The translations under genes and the position numbers were made by a program. A stretch of 64,000 nucleotides of DNA. Origin: an uncultured Collinsella sp. GTDB taxonomy: Bacteria; Actinomycetota; Coriobacteriia; Coriobacteriales; Coriobacteriaceae. Location of the stretch: contig UQKL01000007.1 of assembly GCA_900541695.1 (NCBI GenBank), positions 35,227 through 99,226 on the forward strand, given 5' to 3'. The first letter of the stretch is position 1, and the number at the start of each line of letters is the position of its first letter. Below are positions 18,362-27,608 of the stretch, piece by piece. The notes below the pieces were generated by a model that ran no database searches, was not told the origin of the DNA, and saw only the letters and a list, made by a program, of their open reading frames with translations.

Positions 18362-19237
18362 GTGTCGTGGGTTGTCGCAGCATTTGCGTCAGCATTCTTT
18401 GCCGGCATCACATCCATCTTGGCCAAATGCGGCATCAAGCAGACCGACTCCGATGTCGCGACGGCCATTCGCACCTGCGTGGTGCTCGTTTTCGCCTGGG
18501 CAATGGCGGGCATTTCTGGATCCATTGGAACCATTGGCAGCATCGAACCCAGATCCTGGCTCTTTCTCGTCCTCTCGGGACTCGCTACCGGTGCTTCGTG
18601 GATCTGTTACTTTAAGGCGTTGAGCATCGGAAATGTCAATAAGGTCGTACCGGTCGACAAGATGAGCACCGTGCTCGCCGCGCTGGTCGCCATCGCGCTT
18701 TTTGACGAGACGAGCAACCTTGCGGTTAAGCTCGTGGGAACCGCTGCCATCACCCTCGGCACGTTTTTAATGATCGAGAAGAAGCAGTCCGCCGAACCCG
18801 AGCAGCAGCAAGACCGAACCTGGCTCGCTTACGCCCTCGGCGCCGCCGTGTTCGCGGCACTCACCTCCGTCCTCGCCAAGATCGGCATCGAAGGCGTCGA
18901 GTCAAACCTGGCCACGGCAATCCGCACCTGCGTGGTACTGGTTATGGCATGGGCAATCGTGGCAGCCAAGGGAAAACTGGAGCAGGTCGCGCACGTTGAC
19001 CGGCGCGAACTCACATTTCTCGCAACATCGGGCATCGCGACTGGAGCATCGTGGCTGCTCTATTACTATGCCATCGCTGCAGGCCAGGTGAGTGTCGTGG
19101 TGCAGATCGACAAACTATCGATTGTCGTATCGGTGCTATTTGCGCGCCTGGCATTCAACGAAAAACTCTCCCGCCGCAGCGCCATCGGTCTCGCCCTCAT
19201 CGTACTGGGCACCGCCGCGCTTGCAATTTGGAAGTAG
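18362..19237 (+). CDS. EamA/DMT family transporter
   Basis: A 291-residue protein made of two similar halves: ASAFFAGITSILAKCGIKQTDSDVATAIRTCVVLVFAW in the first half recurs as AAVFAALTSVLAKIGIEGVESNLATAIRTCVVLVMAW in the second, showing the internal EamA duplication very plainly. Ten membrane segments are expected. It probably exports small metabolites. GTG start preceded by AAGGAGG. About 270 bp upstream of it contain no gene or clear regulatory element that I can see. Confidence 0.85.
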   Translation: MSWVVAAFASAFFAGITSILAKCGIKQTDSDVATAIRTCVVLVFAWAMAGISGSIGTIGSIEPRSWLFLVLSGLATGASWICYFKALSIGNVNKVVPVDKMSTVLAALVAIALFDETSNLAVKLVGTAAITLGTFLMIEKKQSAEPEQQQDRTWLAYALGAAVFAALTSVLAKIGIEGVESNLATAIRTCVVLVMAWAIVAAKGKLEQVAHVDRRELTFLATSGIATGASWLLYYYAIAAGQVSVVVQIDKLSIVVSVLFARLAFNEKLSRRSAIGLALIVLGTAALAIWK

Positions 19238-19331
19238 CGCCGATACCGAACGAAATCCAGTCCACCCGCAAATCCGTGACACAGCGCCCGCACCGGACTT
19301 GAGATGTTTGTACTGACTGCGCGCTACCGTG

Positions 19332-20636
19332 CTACTTGCGCAGCGGCTTGGGCAGCGGGATGCCGGCGGCGATGACGGCCGCGATAATCATGCAGACGAT
19401 ACCCTTGAGTGGGAAACACATAAGCAGCAGGCCCACAACCATGACAGGCTGGCGCATGACGGCGCCCATCGTCGATGCCGTGCAGACGGCGACGCAAAAG
19501 ACCGGATCTGCGCCGGTGAGGATGGCAAGGCCATAGCCCAGGCTTACGCCCGAGAAGATAACGGGGAAGAAGTGGCCGCCGCGCCAACCAAGGTTGATGA
19601 GGGCGGGCGTCAGCATGGCCTTAACAAGACCGGTCGCGATAAGCACGCCGGCAGGAATGGTCAGATAGGTTTCCATGAGCACGTCGGCCTGGGTCTCGCC
19701 AGCAAACATGGTGTAGGGCAGGACCGTGCCGCAGATAGCAAGCGCCAAACCGGCTAGCATGGCCTTGACGACAGGACGCTCCCCTATTGCATGTGACAGT
19801 GCCTCGCTCGCATGCTCGGAGACAAAGTACAGCCAACCGCATACGGTGCCGACCAACGCCAGCGGAATGAGCCAGACAAGTTCCAGATTGCCCACCTCGG
19901 CGGACTCGAACCTGGGCATGCCCATGCCGCCGCCCACAAGCTGGCCAAGCAGCAGGTAGGTGCCCAGACCGCCGGCAATCGCGATGCCGTAGACCACCGT
20001 CTTTTGCGCCTTGGGCAACTTGATGGTGATCTCGCCGGACGCGGACTCATCGTCGGCGTCTTCGCCCTGGCCATCGGCGCTACCGGCAAGCGGTGCCACA
20101 AAGCCAAAGACGGGCGCGGTAAAGAGCGCCGTCAGGGCAGCCTGGGTACCCAGCAGCGTAAGCTCCCTAAACTCGGCGCCAAAGCGACGCATGCGGTCGC
20201 CGACCCAGCTGCACAGACCAGCGATAACGCCGGTCAGGCCGGCCTCCGGTCCAATGCTTCCGCCAAACAGCAGCGGCAGCAATGCCGCGAGCGAAAGCTT
20301 GCCCAGTTTGTCGTACGGGTAGCGCCCGTCTTGCTTAACCTTAGCCATCACCTGGTTGAGGTCATCGGTCTTGGTGCCTGTCATCTTTTCGTACAGACCG
20401 ATTAACAGGCCGCCCAGCAGGCAGACGAAAAACGGGTACGGCAAAAAGCCAAACGGGCCGCTGGCGAGTTCGGGCGACGCCGCGCCCAGCATGTGGGGGA
20501 TCTCGGTCCACAGATAGTCGATACCGTGCTCCATCGCAAAAAAGAACAGCCAGACCGCGGCACCTGCGAACGCACCGGTCACGGCAACGCTAACTAAAAA
20601 CATCGCGCGGTTTGTGGGTTTGGCAAGGTTGTCCAT
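19332..20636 (-). CDS. ClC family chloride channel/transporter
   Basis: A 434-residue polytopic protein. The FGGSIGPEAGLTGVIAGLCSW motif corresponds to the ClC GSLGPEGP anion-binding segment, with an Ala where the gating-glutamate motif normally ends in GP. A hydrophilic loop at about residue 190 (SADGQGEDADDESASGE) is unusual. Members are Cl- channels or Cl-/H+ antiporters in the inner membrane, often used in acid or fluoride tolerance. Function as an ion channel is inferred from the motif only. Confidence 0.8.
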   Translation of the reverse strand: MDNLAKPTNRAMFLVSVAVTGAFAGAAVWLFFFAMEHGIDYLWTEIPHMLGAASPELASGPFGFLPYPFFVCLLGGLLIGLYEKMTGTKTDDLNQVMAKVKQDGRYPYDKLGKLSLAALLPLLFGGSIGPEAGLTGVIAGLCSWVGDRMRRFGAEFRELTLLGTQAALTALFTAPVFGFVAPLAGSADGQGEDADDESASGEITIKLPKAQKTVVYGIAIAGGLGTYLLLGQLVGGGMGMPRFESAEVGNLELVWLIPLALVGTVCGWLYFVSEHASEALSHAIGERPVVKAMLAGLALAICGTVLPYTMFAGETQADVLMETYLTIPAGVLIATGLVKAMLTPALINLGWRGGHFFPVIFSGVSLGYGLAILTGADPVFCVAVCTASTMGAVMRQPVMVVGLLLMCFPLKGIVCMIIAAVIAAGIPLPKPLRK

Positions 20637-20761
20637 CGGGTCCTCCCGCGGTCAAAGTCGACATAATTACGTTTTATTGTAGAGCGAGCGTTGCCCAGAC
20701 AAGCCAACCATCTGCGCCACAAACGGCACCATTGGGAGTCATAGTGGGGCAGGCTCAAGAC

Positions 20762-21295
20762 TTATCCGTTGATAATCGAGACAATCTCGCGCAAATCGTC
20801 GGCAAAGTAGATGCCTTGCTGGCGCCTCGGGCTCGAAAGCCCCTTATCAATCATGTGCCCGAGCAGCGCCTTGAGGTCGTTGTAGTAACCGTCAAGGTTA
20901 TACAGGATGCACGGAGCACTCAGGTGCCCCAACGACACCGCGGACATGACCTCGGCAATCTCCTCGAGCGTGCCCGTGCCGCCCGGAAATGCGATGAACG
21001 CATCACCGAGCTCGATCATCTTGTCCTTACGCTCGGCCATATCGCTCGTCACGATGAGGTCATCGATGCCGTCGTGCTGAAACTCGGCCTCTATAAAAAA
21101 GCTCGGCTCAACACCCGTCACGTGTCCACCTGCCTCGAGTACGCTATCGGCGAGCGCGCCCATCAGGCCCGATTTGGACCCGCCGTATACCAGCGCGTGC
21201 CCGTTGGAGCCAATCCAGTTGCCCAGCTCTTGCACCGCAGGCAGAAATGCTGGGTCGTTACCAACGCTGGCGCCCAGGTATACCGTGATATTCAT
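20762..21295 (-). CDS. LOG family protein (TIGR00730)
   Basis: A 177-residue Rossmann-fold protein with the LOG signature: VYGGSKSGLMGALADSVLE at the N-terminus, and FPGGTGTLEEIAEV, the PGGxGTxxE motif of the active site. Characterised members hydrolyse cytokinin riboside monophosphates or other nucleoside monophosphates to the base and ribose-5-phosphate. In bacteria the physiological substrate is often not known. Slightly shorter than the usual 190 residues. Confidence 0.88.
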   Translation of the reverse strand: MNITVYLGASVGNDPAFLPAVQELGNWIGSNGHALVYGGSKSGLMGALADSVLEAGGHVTGVEPSFFIEAEFQHDGIDDLIVTSDMAERKDKMIELGDAFIAFPGGTGTLEEIAEVMSAVSLGHLSAPCILYNLDGYYNDLKALLGHMIDKGLSSPRRQQGIYFADDLREIVSIING

Positions 21296-21331
21296 ATTCA
21301 GTCCCCCTCGTCATGACGCGCAGCGCCCGTT

Positions 21332-21757
21332 CTAGCGCTGGCGTCGACGATACTCGCGCACACGACGCGAAAGATCGGCGAGCTCGTCGCGATCGAGCTC
21401 TTCCAAATGCTCCAGATCGTCCATAAAGCGCGCCATGGTGTCCTTTTGGCGCATCTTGATGAGCGTATTGCAGTAGTTCACCGCCACGCCCGTGAGCATG
21501 GCAATGTAGAAGATGCTGATAACGCTCAGGACAACGGTAATCGCGCGGGCGACCGGCGTTTCGGCCGGGATATCGCCAAAGCCGATGGTCGAGACCGTCT
21601 CAAAGCTAAACCAGAGACCATCGCCAAACGTAAGGGTCGTGGGCTCGGACAACCAGACGGCCGTCGAGCACAGCAGATAGAAGATGAGGAACAGGCCCGT
21701 GATACGCACGAAACCGGCCTGGCGCAAAACATCAGCAAGCGTCCTGAGCTTTTTCAT
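21332..21757 (-). CDS. Two-helix potassium channel protein
   Basis: A 141-residue protein with two membrane helices (residues about 15-35 and 75-100) flanking a pore loop with the selectivity filter STIGFGD (TVGYG type). The C-terminal 45 residues are charged and helical (MDDLEHLEELDRDELADL). It lacks an RCK domain. The ATG at 21755-21757 has GGGG upstream; the longer in-frame extension only translates the family B repeat and is not likely to be coding. Confidence 0.85.
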   Translation of the reverse strand: MKKLRTLADVLRQAGFVRITGLFLIFYLLCSTAVWLSEPTTLTFGDGLWFSFETVSTIGFGDIPAETPVARAITVVLSVISIFYIAMLTGVAVNYCNTLIKMRQKDTMARFMDDLEHLEELDRDELADLSRRVREYRRRQR

Positions 21758-21826
21758 CGCGACCCCTTTTCTCAGACGTCCAATCACATTCGCTCGGTAT
21801 TGTCCCACGCCTCTCCCGCAAACGAA

Positions 21827-21911
21827 ACTAGTCATTGGGGACGTTCTTAAACGACTAGTCATTGGGGACGTTCTTGTTTGACTAGTCATTTAAGAACGTC
21901 CCCAATGACTA
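21827..21911. repeat. Palindromic repeat family B, copy 2 (partly duplicated)
   Basis: Two adjacent copies of ACTAGTCATTGGGGACGTT followed by the inverted arm AAGAACGTCCCCAATGACTA. The duplication of the left arm makes this copy longer than the others. It lies in the divergent gap between the channel gene and the hybrid kinase gene. Confidence 0.9.
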
Positions 21912-21980
21912 CCAGCTGCCGCCTGGGCAGGCTGGGCTGGTATCCTTATGCGGTAATGTCTCGATTCGTTAGGATTGCAT

Positions 21981-24785
21981 GTGAGAGCTGCCACTGTCCT
22001 TCGTTCAGTTATATGTCGCGCCCTGGCCATTGTGCTCGCCGCGCTTGCCGTGCTGAGTTCTATCGCGCCTGTCCAGGCTTTTGCCGCTGACTCTAGCCAG
22101 CCAGTCAAGACGGTCCGCGTTGGTTGGCTCGTCAACAACGAGGGCTTCCAGGACGGCACCCCCGGCGAGCGTCTATCGGGATGGGGTTACGAGTACCTCC
22201 AGACCCTGTCGTACTACACGCCCGGCTGGCGGTACGAATACGTCTCCGGCACCTTCACCGAGCTTATGGACATGCTCGAGGCAGGCGAAATCGACCTCAT
22301 GCCCAACATCTCCTACTCCGAGGAACGCACCCAAAAGCTGCTCTTTTCCTCGAACCCCGAGGGCACCGAGCGCTACTACATCTACGCCAAGCCCGATCGC
22401 GACGACCTGGCCAAGGGTGACCTCCAAGCGCTCCAGGGCCTTACCATCGGTTGCAACTCCGGTGTTATGCAAACCTTCGTTGGCCAGCAGTGGCTCGCCA
22501 ACGAAGGAATCACCTGCACATACAGGGAGTATGACGGAGGCTCCATGCTCTTTGACGCACTCGCAAACGACGAAGTCGACGCCGTCATCATGAACGACAC
22601 CATCTCGTCACCCGATGCGTCGCCCATGTTCTACGTTGGCTCGAGTGACTACTATTTTGCCGTCCCCAAAAGCCGCCCCGACCTGATGAACGATATCAAT
22701 GCCGCCATGACGGCAATCGCCCGCGTCAACCCACGTTATAACGACGAGGTCAAGGCGAATTACTCGGCCCAAAACAGCGGCTCATCATCGCTCACCGGCC
22801 CCGAGCGCTCCTGGCTCAAAGCAAACGACAACACCATCACGATCGGCTATCTTAAAAACAAACTCCCCTACTGCACGCAAAATGACGACGGCGAAATGGA
22901 AGGGTCGCTCGCCTCGCTTGCGACGACGCTACACGATAAATTTGGCATTACGGTCAAAACCGTCGCCTTTGATAGCTACAAGATGATGTCAAAGGCCCTG
23001 TCAAAGGGAAGCATAGACGTTGCGCTGCCGGTATACCGAGATTACTGGTTTGCCGAGCAAACAGGCGTTGTGCAGTCGATATCGTTGGGGACCATATCCC
23101 TCACCGCCATCTACACCGGCAGCAACCTGAACAAAGACCTTCAGAACATCGCCTGTACCAAATCATCGTTTGTCAACAAAAATGCACTTGAAAGCCTGTT
23201 CCCCACAGCGACCGTAACCGAATACCAATCCGACGATGAAGCGTTCGACGCCCTCAGGAAGGGAACGGCGCACTGCATCGTCGCTCCCAGTTCACGCGTA
23301 AAAACCATCGGTGACCGTTACGATCTCGAGGACTGCGAGACGGTCGAGCTCCCTGACACCTGTGAGCTCTCGTGCTGGATTTCGCGCGGAAAGCCCGAGC
23401 TGCTGGGAATCATCAACAAGGGCATCATCAATGCCGGAGAATCGCTCTCCGCAAGCAATTTCTCCTCCACGTCGTACACGGCCCAGGAATCCAACACGCT
23501 TCAATTCCTTTATCGCAACCGCACCGCCATTGCAGCTACCCTCATCGGTATGTTGTCGGTCGGCATCGTCCTGCTCATCTGGGCGCTCGTGCGCGCTCGA
23601 ACCGAGCGCAAAAAAGCCGATGCTGCCAACGCCGCTAAGACGGCATTCCTCACGCGCATGAGCCACGACATCCGAACGCCGCTCAACGGTATCCTGGGCC
23701 TTATCGAGATCGAGGAATTGAAGGAAGGCGATATCCAGGTCGCCCGCGAGAGCCGTGCCAAGGCGCGCGTTGCCGCCAATCACCTGCTCTCGCTGATCAA
23801 CGACATCCTCGAGATGGGCAAAATCGAAGACCGCAAGCTAACACTGGAGCATACGCCTTTTAACCTCAAAGAGCTCTGTGATAATACGCTGGTGCTGTGC
23901 AAGCTCCGCGCGTCCAGTAACGGCATCACCATGCAGGACAATAGTCTGCCGTACGCCACGGGGCCATACATGATCGGCAGTCCCACCCATATCCGACAGA
24001 TCATGATCAACCTATTAGACAACAGCATTAAGTACAACAAGCACGGCGGCTCCGTCACCTTTAGCTCAAAGACCAAGCCACTCGATAACGGGCGCGCGCT
24101 CTTTTGCTTTAGCGTTTCGGATACCGGCATTGGCATGACTCCCAAGTTTTTAAAGCATATCTATGAGCCGTTTGCCCAAGAAGGTGACGATGCGCGCAGC
24201 AAGTTCCAAGGAACCGGCATGGGCATGCCAATCGTCAAGTCGCTTATTGAACTGATGGGCGGTACGATTGAGATTTCGAGTGAGGTTGGCGTGGGGAGTA
24301 CGTTCAACGTCCAGATTCCGCTCGATATCGACAAGAACCCTCAGGCGCGGGCAGATACGGTCGAGAGGGTGCTCGACTGCTCGCTCGCCGACATGAACGT
24401 GTTGCTCGCCGAAGACAACGAATTGAATGCCGAGATTGCCCAGACGCTGCTAGAATCCGAGGGCGTCGTGGTCACCTGCGCCGCCAATGGCAACGAAGTC
24501 GTCGATCTGTACCTGTCACATCCCGCCGGCAGCTTCGATGCGATTCTGATGGACATCATGATGCCGGGCATGGACGGCTATGAGGCAACCCGCGCGATTC
24601 GTCTGAGCGAGAAGGTCGATGCAGCCGATATCCCCATCATCGCGCTCACCGCCAACGCCTTTGCCGAGGACGCCAAGGCGGCACACGATGCCGGCATGAA
24701 CGCCCATCTGTCCAAACCGCTCGACTTTAACAAGCTCAAAAACATACTCGCCCGCATCAAGAAAAACGGATCCGTTTCGCTATAG
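21981..24785 (+). CDS. BvgS-type hybrid sensor histidine kinase with two periplasmic solute-binding domains
   Basis: A 934-residue protein. Order: signal peptide (residues 1-37), two SBP_bac_3-like sensor domains (about 40-260 and 280-505), a membrane helix at 516-536, a HisKA domain with MSHDIRTPLNG (His562), an HATPase domain with NLLDNSIKY and GTGMGMPIVK, and a receiver domain with the phospho-acceptor LMDIMMPGMDG (Asp858). No HPt domain follows, so phosphate must go to a separate HPt protein or stop there. The GTG start follows AGGA by 6 nt. No cognate regulator is adjacent. It probably senses an external small molecule; the ligand is unknown. Confidence 0.9.
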   Translation: MRAATVLRSVICRALAIVLAALAVLSSIAPVQAFAADSSQPVKTVRVGWLVNNEGFQDGTPGERLSGWGYEYLQTLSYYTPGWRYEYVSGTFTELMDMLEAGEIDLMPNISYSEERTQKLLFSSNPEGTERYYIYAKPDRDDLAKGDLQALQGLTIGCNSGVMQTFVGQQWLANEGITCTYREYDGGSMLFDALANDEVDAVIMNDTISSPDASPMFYVGSSDYYFAVPKSRPDLMNDINAAMTAIARVNPRYNDEVKANYSAQNSGSSSLTGPERSWLKANDNTITIGYLKNKLPYCTQNDDGEMEGSLASLATTLHDKFGITVKTVAFDSYKMMSKALSKGSIDVALPVYRDYWFAEQTGVVQSISLGTISLTAIYTGSNLNKDLQNIACTKSSFVNKNALESLFPTATVTEYQSDDEAFDALRKGTAHCIVAPSSRVKTIGDRYDLEDCETVELPDTCELSCWISRGKPELLGIINKGIINAGESLSASNFSSTSYTAQESNTLQFLYRNRTAIAATLIGMLSVGIVLLIWALVRARTERKKADAANAAKTAFLTRMSHDIRTPLNGILGLIEIEELKEGDIQVARESRAKARVAANHLLSLINDILEMGKIEDRKLTLEHTPFNLKELCDNTLVLCKLRASSNGITMQDNSLPYATGPYMIGSPTHIRQIMINLLDNSIKYNKHGGSVTFSSKTKPLDNGRALFCFSVSDTGIGMTPKFLKHIYEPFAQEGDDARSKFQGTGMGMPIVKSLIELMGGTIEISSEVGVGSTFNVQIPLDIDKNPQARADTVERVLDCSLADMNVLLAEDNELNAEIAQTLLESEGVVVTCAANGNEVVDLYLSHPAGSFDAILMDIMMPGMDGYEATRAIRLSEKVDAADIPIIALTANAFAEDAKAAHDAGMNAHLSKPLDFNKLKNILARIKKNGSVSL

Positions 24786-24827
24786 TTTGTGCTCAATCAC
24801 CACGCACGACCAGAAAGGAAACCAACG

Positions 24828-25307
24828 ATGTTTAGGCCCTTACGTCGAAAGAAACGCGCCATCACTGACGAGGAAGCGCGCGAACTGCTCGCTACCTGCA
24901 AGCGCGGCGTCTTTGCCGTCAACGGCGACGATGGCTACCCGTACGCCATTCCCGTCAACTACTTCTTTGACGCCGAGCACGACAAGATTTATTTCCATGG
25001 CGCCAAGGCTGGCCACAAGGTCGACGCACTCAAGCGCGATGACAAGGTCTGCTTTACCGTTTACGGCAACGAGTGGTACAAGGACGGTGACTGGGCTCCC
25101 TACGTTATGAGTACCGTAGTCTTTGGCCGTTGTCGCCTGGCGAATGACACCCCCGCGTTTATCGAGGATAAAGTTCGCCAGCTCGCGCTTAAGTACTACC
25201 CTTCTGCCGAAGAAGTCGAAGAGGAAATCGCCAAGGACATTAAGGGCGTCCAGCTCTACGAGATTACGATTGAGCATCTTTGCGGCAAGCAGATTCAAGA
25301 AAAATAA
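24828..25307 (+). CDS. Pyridoxamine 5'-phosphate oxidase-like flavoprotein (NimA-like)
   Basis: A 159-residue protein of the PNPOx-like split-barrel fold. It begins with a helix (RRKKRAITDEEARELLATC) and then CKRGVFAVNGDDGYPYAIPVNYFFD, the FMN-binding strand pattern also found in NimA-type nitroimidazole reductases and related flavoproteins. AAAGGA lies 9 nt upstream of the ATG. It starts 42 bp after the hybrid kinase, so cotranscription is possible. Specific activity is not predictable. Confidence 0.8.
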   Translation: MFRPLRRKKRAITDEEARELLATCKRGVFAVNGDDGYPYAIPVNYFFDAEHDKIYFHGAKAGHKVDALKRDDKVCFTVYGNEWYKDGDWAPYVMSTVVFGRCRLANDTPAFIEDKVRQLALKYYPSAEEVEEEIAKDIKGVQLYEITIEHLCGKQIQEK

Positions 25308-25402
25308 ACCTCCGCAGCAGGTCTGCGCCCAATGGTTACAGACGTTTTACCATGCGGGACCTTCCAGCCGGCTTGGCAGAAGGCCCCGCATGCAGTGCTC
25401 AC

Positions 25403-26617
25403 TTACCGTGCATTAAAAACGTAGCGGTCCAAGCGGTCGCACGCTTCCCTTACGCGCGAAAGCGGCAGCGCCAAATTCACGCGAATGTGGCAGGGCCCGT
25501 GGAACGGGCGGCCGTCCTGATACCCCACGCCCACGCGCGCCCCCTCGTCGAGCAACCACTGAATATCGCGGCCATGCTCGCGGCACCACTCGGTGCAGTC
25601 CAGAAACACCATGTACGTGCCCTGCGGACGCGAATAGGACACGCCCTCAAAATGCTCGTCCACGTAATCGCAGAAGTACTCGATATTGCTGGCAAGCACC
25701 TGGTTGAGCTCGTCCACCCACTCGTAGCCCTGCGGCTGGTAGGCACCGATAAGCGCATGCATGGAGAGGACATTCATCTCGTTGTAGTGAGTCTTGTTGG
25801 ACACGGCGCACACGCGGTCGCGCAGCGTCTCGTTGTAGACAATGTGGTAGCTGCCGACCAGGCCCGCCAGGTTGAACGTCTTGCTGGGCGCATAGAGGGC
25901 AACCGTGCGCATGCGGGCGTCCTCGCTCACCGACTGCGTCGGGATATGCTTGTGCCCCGGCAGGATGATATCGGACCAAATCTCGTCCGAGATCACCACG
26001 CAATCGTGCTGGCGATAAATGTCCATAGCGCGCTCGATCTCGTCGCGCTCCCATACGCGGCCGCAGGGATTGTGCGGCGAGCAGAACACCGCGGCATGAA
26101 TGTGGTTTTGGGCGAGCTTGCGCTCCATGTCCTCAAAGTCCATACGCCACACGCCTTGATCGTCGAGCTTAAGCGGGCTGTGGACAATGCGATAGCCCGC
26201 GGCTTCGATGGACTTGGTAAAACCGATGTAGGTGGGGCTATGGACCAGCACAGCATCGCCTGGCTGGACATACGCGCGCAACGTCGACACGACACCGCCC
26301 AGCACGCCGTTTTCGTAGCCGATATGCTCAGGCGCCAAGCCCTCAACGCCGTTGCGACGGCTCTGCCATTCGATGATGCGGTCAAAGTACTCGGGACGCG
26401 GGTTAAAGTAGCCAAACATGGGATGCTGGGCGCGCTGAATAATGTGCTCCTGGACCGTGGGCACCGTGGCGAAGTTCATGTCCGCCACCCACATGGGTAT
26501 GCGGTCGAAGCCCTCGTCGGGTGCGTTCGGGGCCATACCGGGGATCTCGCCCCAAGAGTCAACGGCAATGGAGTCCATGCCGTGGCGGTCGATAAGCGAG
26601 CTAAAGTCGTATTTCAT
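25403..26617 (-). CDS. MalY/PatB family pyridoxal-phosphate aminotransferase (C-S lyase type)
   Basis: A 404-residue fold-type I PLP enzyme. The N-terminal PMWVADMNFATVP, the central SPHNPCGRVW with SDEIWSDI, and the Schiff-base lysine in APSKTFNLAGL are diagnostic of the MalY/PatB group, which cleaves cystathionine or other cysteine conjugates to give a thiol, pyruvate and ammonia. Some members act as regulators of maltose genes. Cytoplasmic, homodimeric by family. The gene is alone on its strand here. Length matches the family (about 390-400). Confidence 0.9.
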   Translation of the reverse strand: MKYDFSSLIDRHGMDSIAVDSWGEIPGMAPNAPDEGFDRIPMWVADMNFATVPTVQEHIIQRAQHPMFGYFNPRPEYFDRIIEWQSRRNGVEGLAPEHIGYENGVLGGVVSTLRAYVQPGDAVLVHSPTYIGFTKSIEAAGYRIVHSPLKLDDQGVWRMDFEDMERKLAQNHIHAAVFCSPHNPCGRVWERDEIERAMDIYRQHDCVVISDEIWSDIILPGHKHIPTQSVSEDARMRTVALYAPSKTFNLAGLVGSYHIVYNETLRDRVCAVSNKTHYNEMNVLSMHALIGAYQPQGYEWVDELNQVLASNIEYFCDYVDEHFEGVSYSRPQGTYMVFLDCTEWCREHGRDIQWLLDEGARVGVGYQDGRPFHGPCHIRVNLALPLSRVREACDRLDRYVFNAR

Positions 26618-26735
26618 GCTGAGCTCCCGTGCAAAGTAGGCTGTTTCGATAGGCGTTATTGTCCACCAGCGTAGGCGATTTTGGCATGGGGTTTGGCGCT
26701 TAATTTGACGGGTGCAGACGGATGGCCGGTTAGCC

Positions 26736-27467
26736 TTACGCGTCGTTGACGGCGACTACGGTTAGCTGGGTTTCATCGACCGTAAAAGATATGTCGAGTC
26801 CGGCGTAGGCCAAGTGGTAAACGCGGTTTGGCTCGTGCTTGCTGCCCGCGCGGCGCGGATCTTGGCGAAGAACCTCGGCCAAGCCGGGGAGCTTTGCGGG
26901 CGGGACCATATCCTGCAGCGCTTGTGGAAACTCAACATCGAGCTCTTGCCACGGAGCACCCTCAATCCAGCCGCCGGTCGCATCCGGGTGGCAGTCCGCA
27001 AACGGGATGTAGGGCTTGATATCGTAGATGGGCGTGCCGTCGCGCAGATCGGCCCCCAGCACATGGATGATGGGGCCGTCGTCGGTAAGCTCCACGCGGT
27101 CGAGCTTAACGCAGGTGAGCCCGATGGGATTAGGGCGAAACGGACTGCGCGTGGCAAAGACACCCACGCGCTCGGCTCCGCCCAGACGCGGCGGGCGCAC
27201 GGTCTTCGACCACTTGACGTTGGTGCCAGACCTGTCCTGCGACTTGGCATCGGCAGCTATGTCGTTTGCCGTGCCGCCGGGCGTTCCGTTTTCGAAGCGC
27301 CACAACAGCCATAGGTGAGAGAAGGAGTCCAGGCCCTCAACCGCTGCATTGGAGGCAAATTCCGGCTCAAAGACGATGTGTCCCTGCAGATGAGGCGCCA
27401 AAAAGCTGTTGCGCGGAATGCCGAACTTCTGCGGCAGGTCGGTATGTATGTGTGCGATAGGTTCCAT
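26736..27467 (-). CDS. TrmO-like tRNA methyltransferase (TsaA/YaeB family)
   Basis: A 243-residue protein with the TrmO N-terminal opening EPIAHIHTDLPQKFGIPRN, the conserved HLWLLWRFENGTP, and the SPFRPNPIGLTCVKLD motif that forms the SAM-binding site. TrmO uses SAM to N6-methylate t6A37 in certain tRNAs. The C-terminal ~80 residues carry an extra region (RVYHLAYAGLDISF). The start is uncertain: the ATG three codons upstream at 27474-27476 is equally possible, and no strong ribosome-binding site precedes either. Confidence 0.88.
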   Translation of the reverse strand: MEPIAHIHTDLPQKFGIPRNSFLAPHLQGHIVFEPEFASNAAVEGLDSFSHLWLLWRFENGTPGGTANDIAADAKSQDRSGTNVKWSKTVRPPRLGGAERVGVFATRSPFRPNPIGLTCVKLDRVELTDDGPIIHVLGADLRDGTPIYDIKPYIPFADCHPDATGGWIEGAPWQELDVEFPQALQDMVPPAKLPGLAEVLRQDPRRAGSKHEPNRVYHLAYAGLDISFTVDETQLTVVAVNDA

Positions 27468-27608
27468 GCCGGTCATTGTACGGCATGGAGGTGTGGGGCG
27501 TTGCGTGCAATTCTTCGCCGCGGTCCCCCGTCGTGCAACCAACGGTTGCTTGGAAGGGCGCCTGCTGCCGCGTATGCTTAAGCCATCAATCAGCAGAAAG
27601 GAGCCGTT

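Noticed and set aside
21758-21889. Longer N-terminus for the potassium channel
   Set aside because: The extension only translates palindromic repeat family B (a repeated TSP-like peptide) and has no ribosome-binding site; the internal ATG does.
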